Source: Saturnia japonica (lineage: Eukaryota > Arthropoda > Insecta > Lepidoptera > Saturniidae). Taken from it: a stretch of DNA of 64,000 bases. The stretch is taken from assembly GCA_033032175.1 (NCBI GenBank), contig CM065318.1, positions 8,866,001 to 8,930,000 on the forward strand, given 5' to 3'. The notes beneath the pieces were generated by a model. The model made no database searches and was not told where the DNA came from. It was given only the letters and a program-made list of their open reading frames with translations. Positions 21,355 through 36,850 of this stretch are shown here, piece by piece. Position 1 is the stretch's first letter. The number at the start of each line of letters is the position of its first letter. The position numbers and the translations under genes are program-made.

Positions 21355-24300
21355 TCACACAACTTTCCTCTTCCTCTTTGGTGTATCTAAAATATCAATA
21401 ACATCTGTTGTGACGACAACAGGTCGCACCGATCCAAAGAAGTCAGTGATGGGAACCTTACTAGGGTCCCGGTTGAATAAATCACGACGAACTCCTACTG
21501 TTGACAAACACGCACTCTTTGGGCACACTGCAAGCTATAACAACAAACATTAAATTTAGGTATATTAATAATAATAAATAGTATGTACTATCCTGCATGT
21601 ACATTTTTGTGGTACACTTTACGAAAAAACTATTACATATCTAGATTTGAAATGTAACATAGCAATTTAAATTCATGTCTATATATGTTATCCGTCATTA
21701 TTATATAATCTTGAAAACAAATATTTAAAAAAGTGGCCAATTGCGAGTCGGCCTCGCGCACCGAGGGTTCCGTAATTGTACAGCCAAATTCGCCAAACCA
21801 AAATAATTAGGTAACATTTTGAAGAGAGCACCAAACAATTCAAACAAAAGGATAAACTATATTGAAGGACAAACTTAACTTTACATGGATATATGTCGCA
21901 GTCAGTTTACCAACTGCAAATAGGTTTGTAAACGCATTTTTTTTGTGGTGTAATTACCAGTTTACGGTTTTCTGACATTTTTCCTTTACTTGTGCTACAA
22001 GACTAAACTTCTTGACAAATTTCATAGGCCAACTGGAAGTACCCTATAGATTTTTATTCCCTTTACAATTGTTAAAATATTCAACATAATCAGCCATATC
22101 TTTTGATTGTGTTGATTTAGAAGTTTGTTTTTTTTTTACAGCTCTAGGGGATTGCGGACTCAGGTATCAAATACTCAGGGTATTTGATATTAATTTCAAC
22201 TTGATACCTTTACACAATCCTGAGAAAAAGGGGACAAACAGACAGACGAAGAAGTGATCCTGTAAGGGTTCCTATTTTCCTATCGAGGTTCGGAACCCTA
22301 AAAAAATATACAGCAATAATCAACTACAAACTGTTGTGTCCCACACAGAATGTAGTGTTGATCGTTCACACCCACTCAGAGCCTTCATTCATATTTGTTT
22401 GAAACAGGGCTGTTTGTATGCGGCCTGATTGTATCTGAGCTGAAATTACTAATGTGCCAGTGCATGTTGCCAACCACAACCTTTGGACTGAAACATACCT
22501 CTACCTCAACTTTGCAGCAAAAAAAGGTATAGCTTTGGTGCTACCGCAAAAAACCTTAAAGAGACTCTTATTATATTACTCTCCAATTAATTAGTAAACA
22601 TTTCAATTGAAAACATAACCATTATAGATTTGTAAATAAATAGATTACTGGAAAACCTGTCCTACAACTTACAAATTTGTTAACTTTGTTAACTTACAAA
22701 TTCAGACATAGTCCTTTTGCTGTTCGGATGAACTTTTTCCAAAAATTCCAATACATAATAAGTGTATCTGTCAATAATGTATACACCAATCGCCGAGTCC
22801 ACATGATGCTGTAACAAGTAAATACTTGGTAATACAATTTTGAAAGTTATATAAAACTATTTTTGGATACTATCATCTACTATACTGACTACTTACAGAA
22901 AGTGAATCTTCACCGACTAAACTACTTGCTGTAGCCAAAATATTTGGAGAGTAAAATTTCTCATACATGGAAGATGCTTGACATGTATCTATTATAAAAA
23001 ATATTTCATTATACCTGAAAAATAACACCAACTTTGTAAAACTAATTTATACAAAAAAAAGTTGTAAATTGTATTTGCAATGTTGCCATTATTTTCCTGC
23101 TAAGTCATATTATAAGTTACAAATAAATTAATGTGAATGTGTTATGAATTTATAATAAATTATTCTATAATTAAATTAAAATAATATTAATTATGTAATT
23201 TGCATGTGTGTCACATATTCAAGAAAAAATAATCCTTACCTTTTTTTCTGCCACATTTGCTCTAGGGCATCAGCCAGTTCTTGACTAGTGACTTCCTCAG
23301 AATCTTGAAATTTGAGAAAGCCATCACCACCATGGCCTGTAAGGTAGATCAAAATATTGCTACCTTCATCAGTAAGCAGTCGTTTTGACCGAGGTGTGTC
23401 TGGTGGTACCCTCCCTGTTAAGAGTCTTACAAAGTTTTCCACAGATACCTATAGAAGACCATTTATACAATCATAATTATTACATCAAACTTCATCACAC
23501 AAAATAGGAACATATGGACGTCTAGTTGTGGAAAACCAGCCAGTGTAAACCTGTATGTCAAACTTATATTTCAGAAATATTTTTCTACATTTAACAATAA
23601 TAATACCTTATTTTTAATTATATACAAAGAACACCCTGAACAATGGCATTTTATACATTATTATAATGACAATGGCATGAATAAGATGACAAGTTGACTT
23701 GCATCAAATTTCTAAATTATTATTTAATATTATTGAAAACATAATTTATATGGTGAATAAATGAGTGAGTCGGCCACAGCTAAGTAATGTATGGTACACC
23801 GCACTAGTAATTTTTTTTTAAATATACCATACAAATGTAAGATTAGAATGATCACTCTGAAAAAATCTGCATTTTCAATTTGTCAATATTTCACACTTTG
23901 TAAGAATATTATCTTTATGTAATAATTTCAAAATTACTGAAAATATAAATATTAAATTAATATAAATACAGTTCTTACTTCATATCCTCTATAATCCACC
24001 TCGACATCATCTCCATAGACATTGATTTGTTCGTGAGCGTTATTGAAAATAGTTGCCGGACGAGGATTTCGAGGGTTACAAGCCATATCATCAGATATCA
24101 TCAAAATTATCTGGCTGTCAGGTATACCCAATCTCTTCACACTTCTATAAATGGATAGAACATTGGCTACATGGCGATAATTGAACCAAAAGCGAGATGT
24201 GTCCACCAATACAGCCCAATTGTTGGTATGGTTAGATTTTTGAAATTGTTCTGGTATCTGCAAATTTATATCATGACGAGTAAAAAGTTGATTACAAAAT

Positions 24301-24414
24301 TTTATCAATTGAAAATATAATAACAATACTGGTCATACCTACCTCTATTCCTATAGTAAAAGGCAGATGCAATGATAAGAAACATAAAAAGCAAATTATA
24401 TTGTTCGATACCAT
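21355..24414 (-). CDS. PIGK: GPI transamidase catalytic subunit (GPI8/PIG-K)
   Basis: This peptidase of family C13 cuts the C-terminal signal of precursor proteins in the ER and joins them to a GPI anchor. It works in the complex with PIG-S, PIG-T, PIG-U and GAA1. Exons in gene order are 24343-24414, 23979-24257, 23240-23448, 22897-23014, 22698-22808 and 21355-21534. All junctions are GT-AG and keep frame, giving 322 residues. The start ATG leads a hydrophobic signal peptide. [21 protein letters not shown] is the family N-terminal signature. Catalytic H156 is in [10 protein letters not shown] and C198 in IIDTCQASS. The end, [11 protein letters not shown], is conserved. The protein then stops after KRKRKVV without the C-terminal membrane helix known from human and yeast. 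The stop overlaps a donor-like GTGAGT, so a further exon is possible. AATAAA on the - strand lies at 20970-20965. Confidence 0.94.
21733..22303 (+). repeat. Retroposon-like repeat in PIGK intron 5
   Basis: It starts near 'aagtggccaattgcgagtcg' and 'cgagggttccgtaattg', and ends 'aagggttcctattttccta' and 'ggttcggaaccctaaaaa'. These two ends are familiar from abundant lepidopteran interspersed repeats. No coding capacity is seen. Confidence 0.55.
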
Positions 24415-24618
24415 TTTGTTTTTTAATTATCTACCTATAAATTTATTTAATAAATGGTAAAGTAGCAATAACATGCACTATATACACACAGTCATTTACA
24501 TGTACTTAACACGAATTATTCATAAAATCTAAACTATAGATTTGAATTCAGGTAGACCAAGATAAAAACCATTCCTAATAAAATAATTGGTATAGAAGAA
24601 GCGGTGGGCAATTATGAG
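24415..24618. promoter_or_regulatory. Probable upstream region of PIGK
   Basis: This short gap between the PIGK start codon and the repeat beginning near 24620 should hold its 5' UTR and promoter. No clear TATA box or initiator can be assigned. Location is by inference only. Confidence 0.25.
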
Positions 24619-24619
24619 A

Positions 24620-26086
24620 TAGTGATGCGACTTGTGCTTTTTTTACTCGAGTGCATAACTTAAAATTGTATTCGAAGGAAAAATAAATTCATTTCGTTCG
24701 TTTGCACTCGAGTCAACTCGGCACGCTGAGTAGATTCGGTAAGCGCTACGCTAGATATTCCTATGTCACTAGTTTACGTCGGAACTTTACAAGATCAAAC
24801 TTGCATCTTGAATGTAAACAAACATTAATTGAATTCACGTGCGTCGTTTTATAGTTTTGTTATTGTTATATGAAAGTGTGATCAAAAGTTTAATTTTTGT
24901 TTTTATAGTACCTAGTGTACAGCATCAAGAGTGATAAAACTGAAAAAAAATTATTTGCAATTTAAAGTCATTTTTACATAGCAACTTAATTAGTCGAAAC
25001 AAGTCATTTTATTTTTCTTTGTTGATTAATCAGATAAATAACGTAAATAATATTTTTTATTTTATATCATTTTACCAAATATTACTTATTTAATAAATGT
25101 ATTTAAAAATTGTAAATAGAAGCTGAGCTCGAGTGATAAATTCATATACTCTTTGTTGGGTATGCGTCACTTCCACTCTGCGTGAGGGGGGGGGGGGCGT
25201 GAGGCTTCCCGGTTTGGACGGGCATTTTTTTACGCCGGATACCCGTCTCGTAGACGCCGTACGGATGCTTTGGGACGCGATGTTAGTGAGGAGGTCCGGG
25301 GGTGCAATAATGCAAGACTGTTTGCGGTGCCGGGTCTTCAATAAAAGTCGAATTCTTCAATATTGCTTATAAAAGTTTAAAATTTTTGTTCTTATTGTTA
25401 CTCGTAGTTACTTGTTGTCGTTGAATTTCGCCGTGCCCCATACGGCGCCTCTTCGAGCTTAAGTAGTTCGGAGAGTGACCGTAAAGAGAGTCCCGCTTTG
25501 TTTCGTGTTTTAATTTTAGTTTTCACTTTGGTCGCCCTGTTAATTGCTCTATATTTCTTTAATTATATGTCTTGTGTCATTCATTATATGTCAAAATATT
25601 CCTGGTCGTATTACCTATCCATTAAGTATTCACATATTATATACATCAAGTATATGTTCCGTACATAAGCCAAAAACAATGCAATTTACGGGCGGCATCA
25701 CCGCTTTCTGTTCGTCAAGTTCCTATAACATTGAATGTTCTTACTCTATTGACTTATTCTATGCATTTATCTATTCTATATTAGTTCTATTTCCATATAT
25801 GTGACACGCAATACATAATCATTTATATACAACTTAATACATAACATGCAACTTATAATGTAGCGTAGTCGCTAACATTTCTCTATAATATTATCCATAT
25901 CGATCTATTTTATCATAACACATAATACATAACACATAAACACAATAATATCACATAATATCCTAACACAAGACACGAAAATAACTGTTCTGTCGCCAAC
26001 ACTCTTTGTGTTAGTAGTTTATTCTAGTGATGAAGATAATTAATCGAGTGATCGAGTCACAAAATTCTAGTAGAGTCGCATCACTG
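24620..26086. mobile_element. Candidate hAT-like element defined by short inverted ends
   Basis: AGTGATGCGACT at 24621-24632 is exactly inverted at 26074-26085, and both ends continue with diverged ACTCGA-containing sequence. hAT ends often begin TAGTG or CAGTG, as here. No transposase frame is visible and no 8-bp target duplication was found. Inside lies a GC-rich patch (25180-25350) preceded by a G-run, of unknown origin. Confidence 0.35.
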
Positions 26087-26613
26087 GTTCCTAAAGACAC
26101 TAGTGGTTTTTGGCGGGATCTTGAAGTGACATTTTGTGGTTGTTATTTTTAATTTATTTACTTAGGTTTTTGACCCTATATTATGTAATATTGGTGGCTT
26201 TTTGCGTGATATAGTTTGATTTTTGTGCATAAGTGAGGTGGATTATAAATATAAGCTGAAAGCATTCATTCCGAGATCCCACAAAAATTTCCTAGAAAGT
26301 TTTAATAAGGAAGTCACCATCTTGTTAGGATACTGAATCGTCATAACACTTCACAATATAATTCACTCGATAATGGCAGTAATGGTCTTTATTTAAAGAG
26401 TACCGGTTGCTAAGTTAGGAAGAAGAAGAAGACACTATTAGAAATGTTCGTACAGAGACATGCCAGAAAAAATCTGGTCAGATGACTACTACGAATTGTC
26501 TGGTTAATAATTTGGTGTTCACATAAGTAAATTATTGCATATAAATGATAATAAACCATTGTGTACTAAATATATACAATAATACAGTCATCATTCGGCA
26601 ACCTGCCGATTTA
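26087..26613. other. Intergenic, nothing definite
   Basis: The segment at about 26120-26180 ('gtgacattttgtggttgtt', 'tttttgaccctata') resembles 45418-45475, so it is probably part of an interspersed repeat. No gene is seen. Confidence 0.35.
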
Positions 26614-27006
26614 TTGACGTGACAACGTCTTATAATTCGATGGAGCCGGCTGCACGCACGAAAAAACATGACTCATGCGGCGTTACCTCGCTCTGAGGCG
26701 TTCCATTTAAGGCTTAAAGTGCAAGCGAGAGCGCGGAACGAGCGAAAAGTTGTAAAACAATTGCTCAAAGCACATTCATACTTGTAAAAACTATGTACAT
26801 TGTAAAAAATAAAAAAATTTAATTGACATAATTGTATTTATGCGTACAAATAAATGTAACTTGATCAATTCAATTGTCATTTGAATTGTCAATTGCCTCC
26901 TTCTCTATATCCATACAAAATATCTATCAAACAAATAGAATTAAAATTTTCTTTTCAAGAATGATACCATTCCATCAGTATTTTCTTATGACGTTGTCAC
27001 GTTCAA
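26614..27006. mobile_element. MITE-like element, copy 1 (393 bp)
   Basis: The ends 'ttgacgtgacaacgtc' and, inverted, 'gacgttgtcacgttcaa' match over about 15 bases. The left body 'gatggagccggctgcacgca' and 'gcggcgttacctcgctctga' is nearly identical to 39240-39260 onward. The middle differs from copy 2. No coding frame. The superfamily is not determined. Confidence 0.6.
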
Positions 27007-27212
27007 CTATCGTCAGTAAACCGACTTTACAGACAACCGATATTTTTTTATAGAGAATTAGTCACCCCAACAAATGGTAGATCTTAATCAGTACACTTCG
27101 TCCTACGATCTCCAAATAGTAATAATAATATCTAGGTATTAGTAATTTCTAATATTTTTTTAATTATTTTTGATAGATTAAAAGTAAGAATTACGACCAA
27201 ACGAGCTTTTTT

Positions 27213-27472
27213 AAAGTGAAACTTTTATTAAATCGTCTCAGACTTTTTGGTTTGTGTGTCGCATGTCGCGTGACGGTCGGCCGCGGAGTAGGGATAAAGT
27301 GAAAGGCACTCGCCAGAGCAGCCAAGGCCAATATGGCGGCGCCTATAGTTCGCAGCAACTGACCGTGTAGTGTATAGACTGGTCTATGGTATAGACTATT
27401 ACTCATTTGTGCCAGTGATCCACGCTATTTCGTTTGTTTTTGTTAGTTAATGTGAAAAAAAGTTTCACTTTT
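27213..27472. repeat. Possible small MITE
   Basis: AAAGTGAAACTTTT at 27213 is inverted as AAAAGTTTCACTTT near 27459-27472. The inside is GC-rich. The inverted ends are short, so chance is not excluded. Confidence 0.3.
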
Positions 27473-29367
27473 ACCGTGGTTTCATAAAACCACACAATCT
27501 TTTTTTAGTTCAAGTCACAAAAGTTTTTGTGGAAAATGAAAATAAAAGTTGTGGTTGGTAGTTTATTGTCGATTTCAGAGTATGTATTCAAAGCATTAAA
27601 TCATATTACTACATACTTTGCTTGATTTGTACTGATTTTAATATTAGTAATGAATTGTGTTTGTTTTACATCGATTTAAAAGAAAATATTACGTAGGTCA
27701 TTCTGATATTACTTATTTATACATTATACTGTGGCAATTTGTAGTTTGTCACTATTAGTCTGTGGCACTATGTAAGTGGCGTCATTGAAAGCTCAGTGCT
27801 CTGCTCAGTTAGGGTTTCCAGATTGGGTAGTTTTTTCACCATTTTGGGTAAAAATATTGTCGCTAAGAAAACAAAATTGATGGGAAAATTTAGGGAAGAA
27901 CTTTATCTGCATAGCCGTACTACTAACTTCTATTAATACTCAGGGTTCACAACTTAAAGCGTTGCAGTTATCGTACGAGCAACATCGAAATCATCGTTTT
28001 TCCTTATTTTGGACCAAAACTATCATACTTCACCAATTTCTGCTCCAGAGGACCTTTTTTAGTTGTTATATAATTAAAATTATCGTATAATTTGCTATTG
28101 TGCGAGGGCATGCCATTGTCATAATGTACGATACGTACGTACGTACGGACTTACGGTTGTAAACCCGGCTTCTGCTAATGCCATCACTGATATTTTAATT
28201 CAAACAACACATGCCGGGTTTTGTAAATATTTACTGTTATTTTTTTTAGTAGCTCGAAAAATTGACTATATCATTTCTGTGTGATGACATACTTTCTCTC
28301 CAATTTTACTTTTCTTTTAGCGTCCTTGGTTCAAAGATGGTAGATATTACAACAACAAATAATGTAATGCATTATTCCTACGCAATGTATAACAAATTAT
28401 TGAAAACACTATTGTTCTACTTTCAGTTATCCTTTATTATAGCTAACAATGACAATAGTCGGCTGGCGTAATTGCAACGTGTGAACAAGCAAGCATTATG
28501 TAGATAATCACCTTAAGGTCTAAAAGAAAGCTTTCAAGTTTCTCACACTCAACATTACGATGCAAATTACGATTTTTCCGAACTTACGATAACAACGTCT
28601 GCCTATGTCATTCCCACAATTAAGACGAATTTAATGACACCTCGTATGCTAAAACTACTCAAGCCGTTTAAGCTACAGAGCGTAGCAAAGAAATAGACAT
28701 ATACAGCATGTTACATAATAAACGCACACTGTAAAAACAGTTTGTTCAGAATCGGCTACGGAATCGATTTCAGTTATTAATATAGGTAATTTTTCTTCTA
28801 AAAATACCAAAAAAGAAGTAAATGAATCAACCCCTCGTCGAACAGTCGAAACAAATGAAAATGAAAAATAAATTTTAAAAAATAAAGCTTTTTTAATGTA
28901 ATTGTGCTGCCGCAGGTTTTAATAAAACGTTTTAATATTTCTGCGTTGTAAGAATTATTTATATGTAGTGGTTTTACTACATTAAAAACTATATTATTGT
29001 AAAGTTTCATTAAAATCAATTTAATAGTGATTACGTGAAAAAGTAACAAACATACACACAAACTTTCGCGTTAATAATATTAGCAGGATGCCGCGGTAGT
29101 TATACTTTCCTTATATACTAAACCGCTTAATAGCTCTGTTATCTTTATGTAAAGTTACTATACCTTCTGGTAGAAAATTAATAGAACAGAGAAGAATGCA
29201 TGAAGTAATGTGCAAACGTGACTTTGAAATAGCCATATTGTTTGTTTTTCTGGTCAGAATACGTTTTTATTTACTATTTTTTTAAAAATTGTAAAATTTT
29301 TGCGTATTTTAGGAATAGGCAGGTTTACGTTGTTTGGGGAAAAGTTGCTGAAATAGTATCACTTTGG
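27473..29367. other. Intergenic AT-rich stretch
   Basis: No gene or clear repeat border. A small GTAC-rich patch lies near 28128-28150. The open frames here are short and without motif. Confidence 0.4.
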
Positions 29368-29790
29368 GGACATTTCAAAAAATCAAAATCAAAAAATCTT
29401 TCTTCAATTTAAGCCTTAAGAAGGCACTTATGAACGTCAAAACACTACTGCTGGTTCGGAAAACGTCCCAGAAATCGAGAAGAACCGGTAAGACACTCGA
29501 TCGAGGTTAACTTTTTTTTTGTCAACTGTACAAATGTTAATATAACAGGCACAATAATAATATTTCGTAGATGCACAGAGAGGGAGTCACTTCCAGACAT
29601 CACTATCATTCATATAATGATCCACCCTATAATAACTTTTTGACAGTAAAACTTGGTTGACAAGTTCCTTGAACTTGTTGTTCGGTAAATCAGTAATATG
29701 CGTCGGGATTTTATTATAAAACCTGACACTATTACGTCGCATCAGTGCTTATTTGTCCAAACGACCATATTTACCGAAATAGAGTTTTTA
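29368..29790 (-). mobile_element. LINE 3' fragment (FYNKIP-type C-terminus), copy 1
   Basis: On the - strand the sequence reads VRFYNKIPTHITDLPNN, KFKELVNQVLLSKSYYRVDHY, MNDSDVWK and a stop. This is the helical C-terminal tail that follows the reverse transcriptase domain in several CR1/Jockey-like LINEs. A 3' UTR follows. Copies 2 and 3 are at 51296-51535 and 53830-54245. It lies about 190 bp before the Rab start codon. Confidence 0.7.
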
Positions 29791-29980
29791 ATGTAGAATT
29801 ATTACGGCTTCAGTTTACAATCTACAGGTATGGGAAACGTATGACATTTGCTTAAGGGTACTTTTTTTAAGAGTTGGTAACTCTGCCCACATTACTTTGT
29901 ATAAAAAAATCGTAAATGTCAATCGAACAACGTAAACAGGCAAGGGTTTTTACTTTTATTGAAATTTAAAAAGTTTAACC

Positions 29981-32153
<2,173 letters not shown>

Positions 32154-32269
32154 GCCATAGGTAATAAAATCATTGCAACTTGAACATAAATCATCATAGA
32201 TTTTATATAATATATATGTAGGTCAGCAATTAAAAAGAAAAAGAGCATAGTATACTCTTGTATCAGAAC

Positions 32270-32570
32270 GAGATAGGGTAATTGGTACTTAGTGAGCAGA
32301 CTGGTTTCCGCAACTAGACCGGATGGCCCTTTTTGCAAGGCAGTGGGTTTTATTAGTCCAGCCACCTGATGTCCTCTAGGAAAGCCAACAGCCTTCCTGA
32401 GCATCCTTGGTGTCCCAAAGTAGTGTGCTTGTTGAGATACCACACTCCAAGAGCATGCGTGTGGCTGTCTCCTCTGCACAAAGGGCTTTCTGTAACACCC
32501 CATGTATATAGATGCTTATTAAGTGAGCAAACAAGATTGGGATACGAGACTATTTTCGTTATGTGCTAAC
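32270..32570 (-). mobile_element. LINE fragment related to 5097-5512, decayed
   Basis: One - strand frame reads CSLNKHLYTWGVTESPLCRG, which matches the SLNKHLYVLGVTDSPMCRAC of the fragment at 5097-5512. Frames shift afterwards. A tail of the same LINE family. Confidence 0.65.
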
Positions 32571-33308
32571 GGCCTACGTAAGTTGCGACGGAAACAAATA
32601 CTTATTTTTGCAAAAATATTAAAGTTTAATTAAATTTTTAGTAGACACGTTTAATTGTGGTTATGTATAATGTACCTGGATGTAAATCATAACAAAAAAA
32701 AAAACAAAATAATACGCACACTAGTGTATTCCGTTTTGGTTCTCTTCTTATTCAACCTATTGCTGATCTATACTGCACTAAATCTGTGGAAATCGTTGAT
32801 ATGAACATTGCTATGTATATTTATACTTTGTATATTTGTTAATTTATGTCACAAATATTGCTAAATGGAGTTTATAATGTGCCTTCAGTTTGAGGTGATG
32901 CAGTTTTGTAAAACTCAAGTCATGCGTAACTTTACATTGGCTGTAATAATGTGAATTGAAGCATGAAATGCAACTCATTGTTTGTGTCTGCTCAATACTT
33001 GTTTTGATATTTAATTTGACTGATCTATGTTGTATAAGCAGTTTTATTTTTTTATTGACTACTTCCTAGGAAGAAATAGGTATTTTATCCTTTATTTGAA
33101 ATTAACAAGCCTTTTCCAAAGTCTATAATTAACAGCTCTTCAACCTTTCTTTATCATTATAATTTTATTTTTTAAATAGTTACATTGAAATATTATAATG
33201 GAATGGAATGTTTCAAAATTATTTCCCCGTTTATTGTAAGTCTTTACCATGTATTTTACTAGAATAGATGCATTGACATACTAACTAGGCATCACCCTTT
33301 TTTACTTA
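32571..33308. other. Intergenic, probably Rab 3' flank
   Basis: AT-rich sequence without coding motif or repeat that I recognise. Confidence 0.35.
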
Positions 33309-33553
33309 CTGTTTTAGCGACATAAAAAGTCCGCCCACCACGCTATTTGAGGTTGCCATTTTTTTACCCGAAATATAAAAGCATAAATAAAGTTTTAAGC
33401 CTTAGTAAAAGCTAAAATACTGTTCAATGTTCATTTTTCTTAAACACTATTTAGTGTCCTTCTCCGATCTTAGTAAACTTTATTTTTTTACAAAAAGTAG
33501 GTAACCCTAAATATGAGTAGCTATAATACTTTTATCGTGTGTCGCTAAAACAG
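33309..33553. mobile_element. Small MITE with 'ctgttttagcgaca' ends
   Basis: The 14-bp end at 33309-33322 is exactly inverted at 33540-33553. The unit is 245 bp and non-coding. The flanks do not give a clear target duplication. Confidence 0.5.
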
Positions 33554-36500
33554 TCATAAGTATTGTGACAGACGTTAGGAACGCATTTTCTCAGCGGCCG
33601 AACTGTAAGTGTAAGTGTACTGATAATTTAGCAATAAAAAAAAGTCTAAATTATAATTGTATTCATTGCAAATATTTTACTATTAGCTACACCCAAAGTA
33701 ATCACCTAAATGACTATGGATACAATTGTAATTTATAAGATTTTTTTATTTACTATTTGACTTTGCCACTATAACTGATATTTTCATTATTTGTTTACAT
33801 TAACAAGCCGTTAGGTGTTGCCGTAACCTTTAAAGTATCAAAAAACATAGTATGGTGTTTTAATATAGTAAATTGAAACTTGGTTGGTGTTTCATATCAC
33901 TGTGATTTTTTTAAATATGAATGTAACACTAGTCAGCTAAATCTGCTTTATATTTTTGTCGTTCATATAATATATAACCCTTCTGACATTTGACTCAAAT
34001 AATCAATATAATTTTTAGACTTAGTCAAATTAGAATTCGAACAAAATTATTTTTGGTATAACACATTATAATACATTATTTATTGATTTAATAACATTTC
34101 AAGGTATATTTATATCGTTTCACAATTGGATGCAAGCTTAAGGATTAATGGGTTCTGTTGTATGTGTTATTTGTCAATGTGTTTGGCTCTTATACCACTT
34201 CCATTTCTTTATTTTCTCGTTTATTTTGACAGCTCCTGTGAAAACTTGAACGAGCGTCTTTTTTACATTATGTATGAATTATTTTATAAAAATATGACGT
34301 TTACACACGTACAAGGTTATACCAGAGTCGGATAAACTGATAGGGATGGAGCTATATCGATAAACGTAACATGATAACAGACCCGATATTTTTTTACAAA
34401 ATGTAAGTAACTAAACTACTGCCGAATACTTTTGTACAAATTTATTAACTAGTATTATATTTCATTACAAGATGTTATACGTATTAACTCTTGATTGATA
34501 ATGCCAACTTCTTCAAAATTTTCGAAGCTATTGTAAAATAAGTAGGTATAGATAGGTATTCGACAATGAAACGAAATAATTATAACGACAGGTAATCTTT
34601 ATTTATTTATGTGAATTAAAATCTGATGAATCGTCACTGTCACTCGATGGTTATTACTTATTTGGTCACAACACTACAACTATCAAATTAGAACTCTCAT
34701 CGAGAAAGTATAGAAATGGAAATAGTTGAATGAGATTTTTCTAGAAGATGCTCTAAAAATGTTTTGTATTAATCTAATTTCACGAGAGCTTAGCAGTACT
34801 ATACATCAAATTGATCAAGTTTTTTTAATGTCATATTGAGACTTATGAATCTAATTATTATTTTTAAGGGTAAAAGTAAAATGATCTTAATATTTCGTTT
34901 AAGTAATGATAATTTTTAATCAGTTTCGATATTGTAAATAATAATTGTAGATAATTAATAATCTCAAACAGACCACCTAATCGAGACTGATTTAAGCCAT
35001 ATATTTGTATTCATTTGTGTAATTTACACCAGATATATTTTAAACTTAAACTTAATTATAATTATTTTTTATTTTTTAACATTCATGTCGAATATCATAC
35101 TTAATTAAATTGAAATGTAAAATTATTTTATGGAGTGATGGAATTGTTTTATTTGAATTAAATGTGTATAGGTACTCATAATTGGTCTGATAGTATTTAT
35201 ATTTTTCTTGATCTTATTTAATTAAAAAATCAAGTATTTAGTTGCACACCGCGAGAGTCATTTAATTGTATGTACATAATTCCAAATGTAATTAATCTAA
35301 ATCTCACGTAAAAGTAGGTTACAGTTTAGAACAATGAACTAATAATGAACTAAATATGTAATAACTACAATAAATCTTTATATCATAATTTTTGCAAACA
35401 AAAAATAGTTTTGGTCTTTATATAATATACTATTTTATCGTTATTATTATAGTTAATAATAAATAATATATACCTACCTTACATATTATGTACAGTTTGT
35501 AATATAAAATTTTATGTCAATTTCCAATCGTTCTGAAAATCTACATAAGATTTTATTATATTACATACTCAATGAAATTATTATTAAATCTTGTTATTAT
35601 TAAACACTATTAATTTTAAAGAATAGCGTTTATGAAATTTATTACTTTTGTGGAATCGTTATTCCGTATCGAGCTTTAAATACGTTGATAAGTTAACTTG
35701 CATCCAAATTCAAAATTATTCAAAATTAGCAACCCGCCCCGGGTTCTCACGAGTACCGTAATGCATAATATAACTATTGGTTTATGCGTCGCACGCCAAT
35801 AAAGCTCCCAGTCGACAATTTTTTCCGACATCTTCAAGAATCATCGTTATATTTCAGCCAATTTACACAAAACTTTAATGAATTATACACCTGAAACCTT
35901 ACTTGTGGATCATTCCGTCCGTTGATTAAAACTGTATGAAAATCTGTTCTGTAGTTTTTGAGTTTATCGCGTTAAGACAAACGGATAGACGCAGGGGGGG
36001 GACTTTGTTTTATAATGTAGTGTAATTGGCATCTGGGTTGCCTAATTTATATGGTGAATAAATGAGTAATGAAATGAATAAATGAGTAAGTGGTTATTTT
36101 TGGTACGACGCACTTGTAATTTTTTAAAGTAGGATGCTATCCTGCTTCTTTCGTCGGGTTATCTCCAATAGACGATTATTCTTCCGCCTGCGTATCGTCG
36201 CGAGACCGCAACGACTCTACGCGAATCGCGACGGATTGCCGCGTGGCCAATCGTTTTGTAGTAAGTGTGCTGCGAGTATGTCGCGTCTCGCGGCAGGCAC
36301 GTAGCGAGGCATTGGCGTTTTACTCCTCAATGTCACTCGTTGCATCGCCGCAATAGTATTGCCGTGTGGAGACACGTTCATACAGTTGTTATAGTCATAA
36401 AATTAAGTGGCAGGACGATAATATCGCCGCGATAAACTCGTTCGTGGAGGTGGCGCCTTACCATACAAATGTAAATTTTAAAATGGTCGCCCTGAAAACT

Positions 36501-36850
36501 AAGCATTTTCTACTTGTCACTTGTGTTCACGCTTGGTACGGAATATAATACCTACTTAAAGAGGCTTTGTTAGCCATATTATTCATAATTATTACGTCAT
36601 GTTGTGACATAAGAAACATATTTTTTTAAATATTCAGTTTGTCGGCTATGAGTTTTCAAATACGGATGACATGTTTTCTATACTTACTGTCAATATTGCT
36701 GTTCGCTGGCTCTTATAGAAAACCAATGCTAAATTTACAGACATTTTAAATAAAGCCTAAACACTTATTTATAGCAATTTTTTTTAATACAATGAAGTTG
36801 AACATTGTATATGCGATAGAAAATTTATATATGTAGTATAATGCTGCGTT
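33554..36850. other. Intergenic stretch with interspersed repeat pieces
   Basis: No gene is seen. At 35720-36005 there is a repeat ending in 'tttttgagtttatcgcg', then an A/G-rich stretch, typical of lepidopteran repeats. At 36050-36480 'tatggtgaataaatgag' and 'ccatacaaatgtaa' match 23749-23850 in PIGK intron 2, with a GC-rich insert at 36170-36370 that the shorter copy lacks. Confidence 0.4.

Noticed and set aside
25133..25372. GC-rich open frame as an exon
   Set aside because: No splice context or motif; it lies in a probable transposon interior and begins around a G-run.
27191..27406. 71-codon - strand frame with a hydrophobic segment
   Set aside because: It falls inside a possible MITE, and its hydrophobic stretch can be explained by GC-rich repeat sequence.
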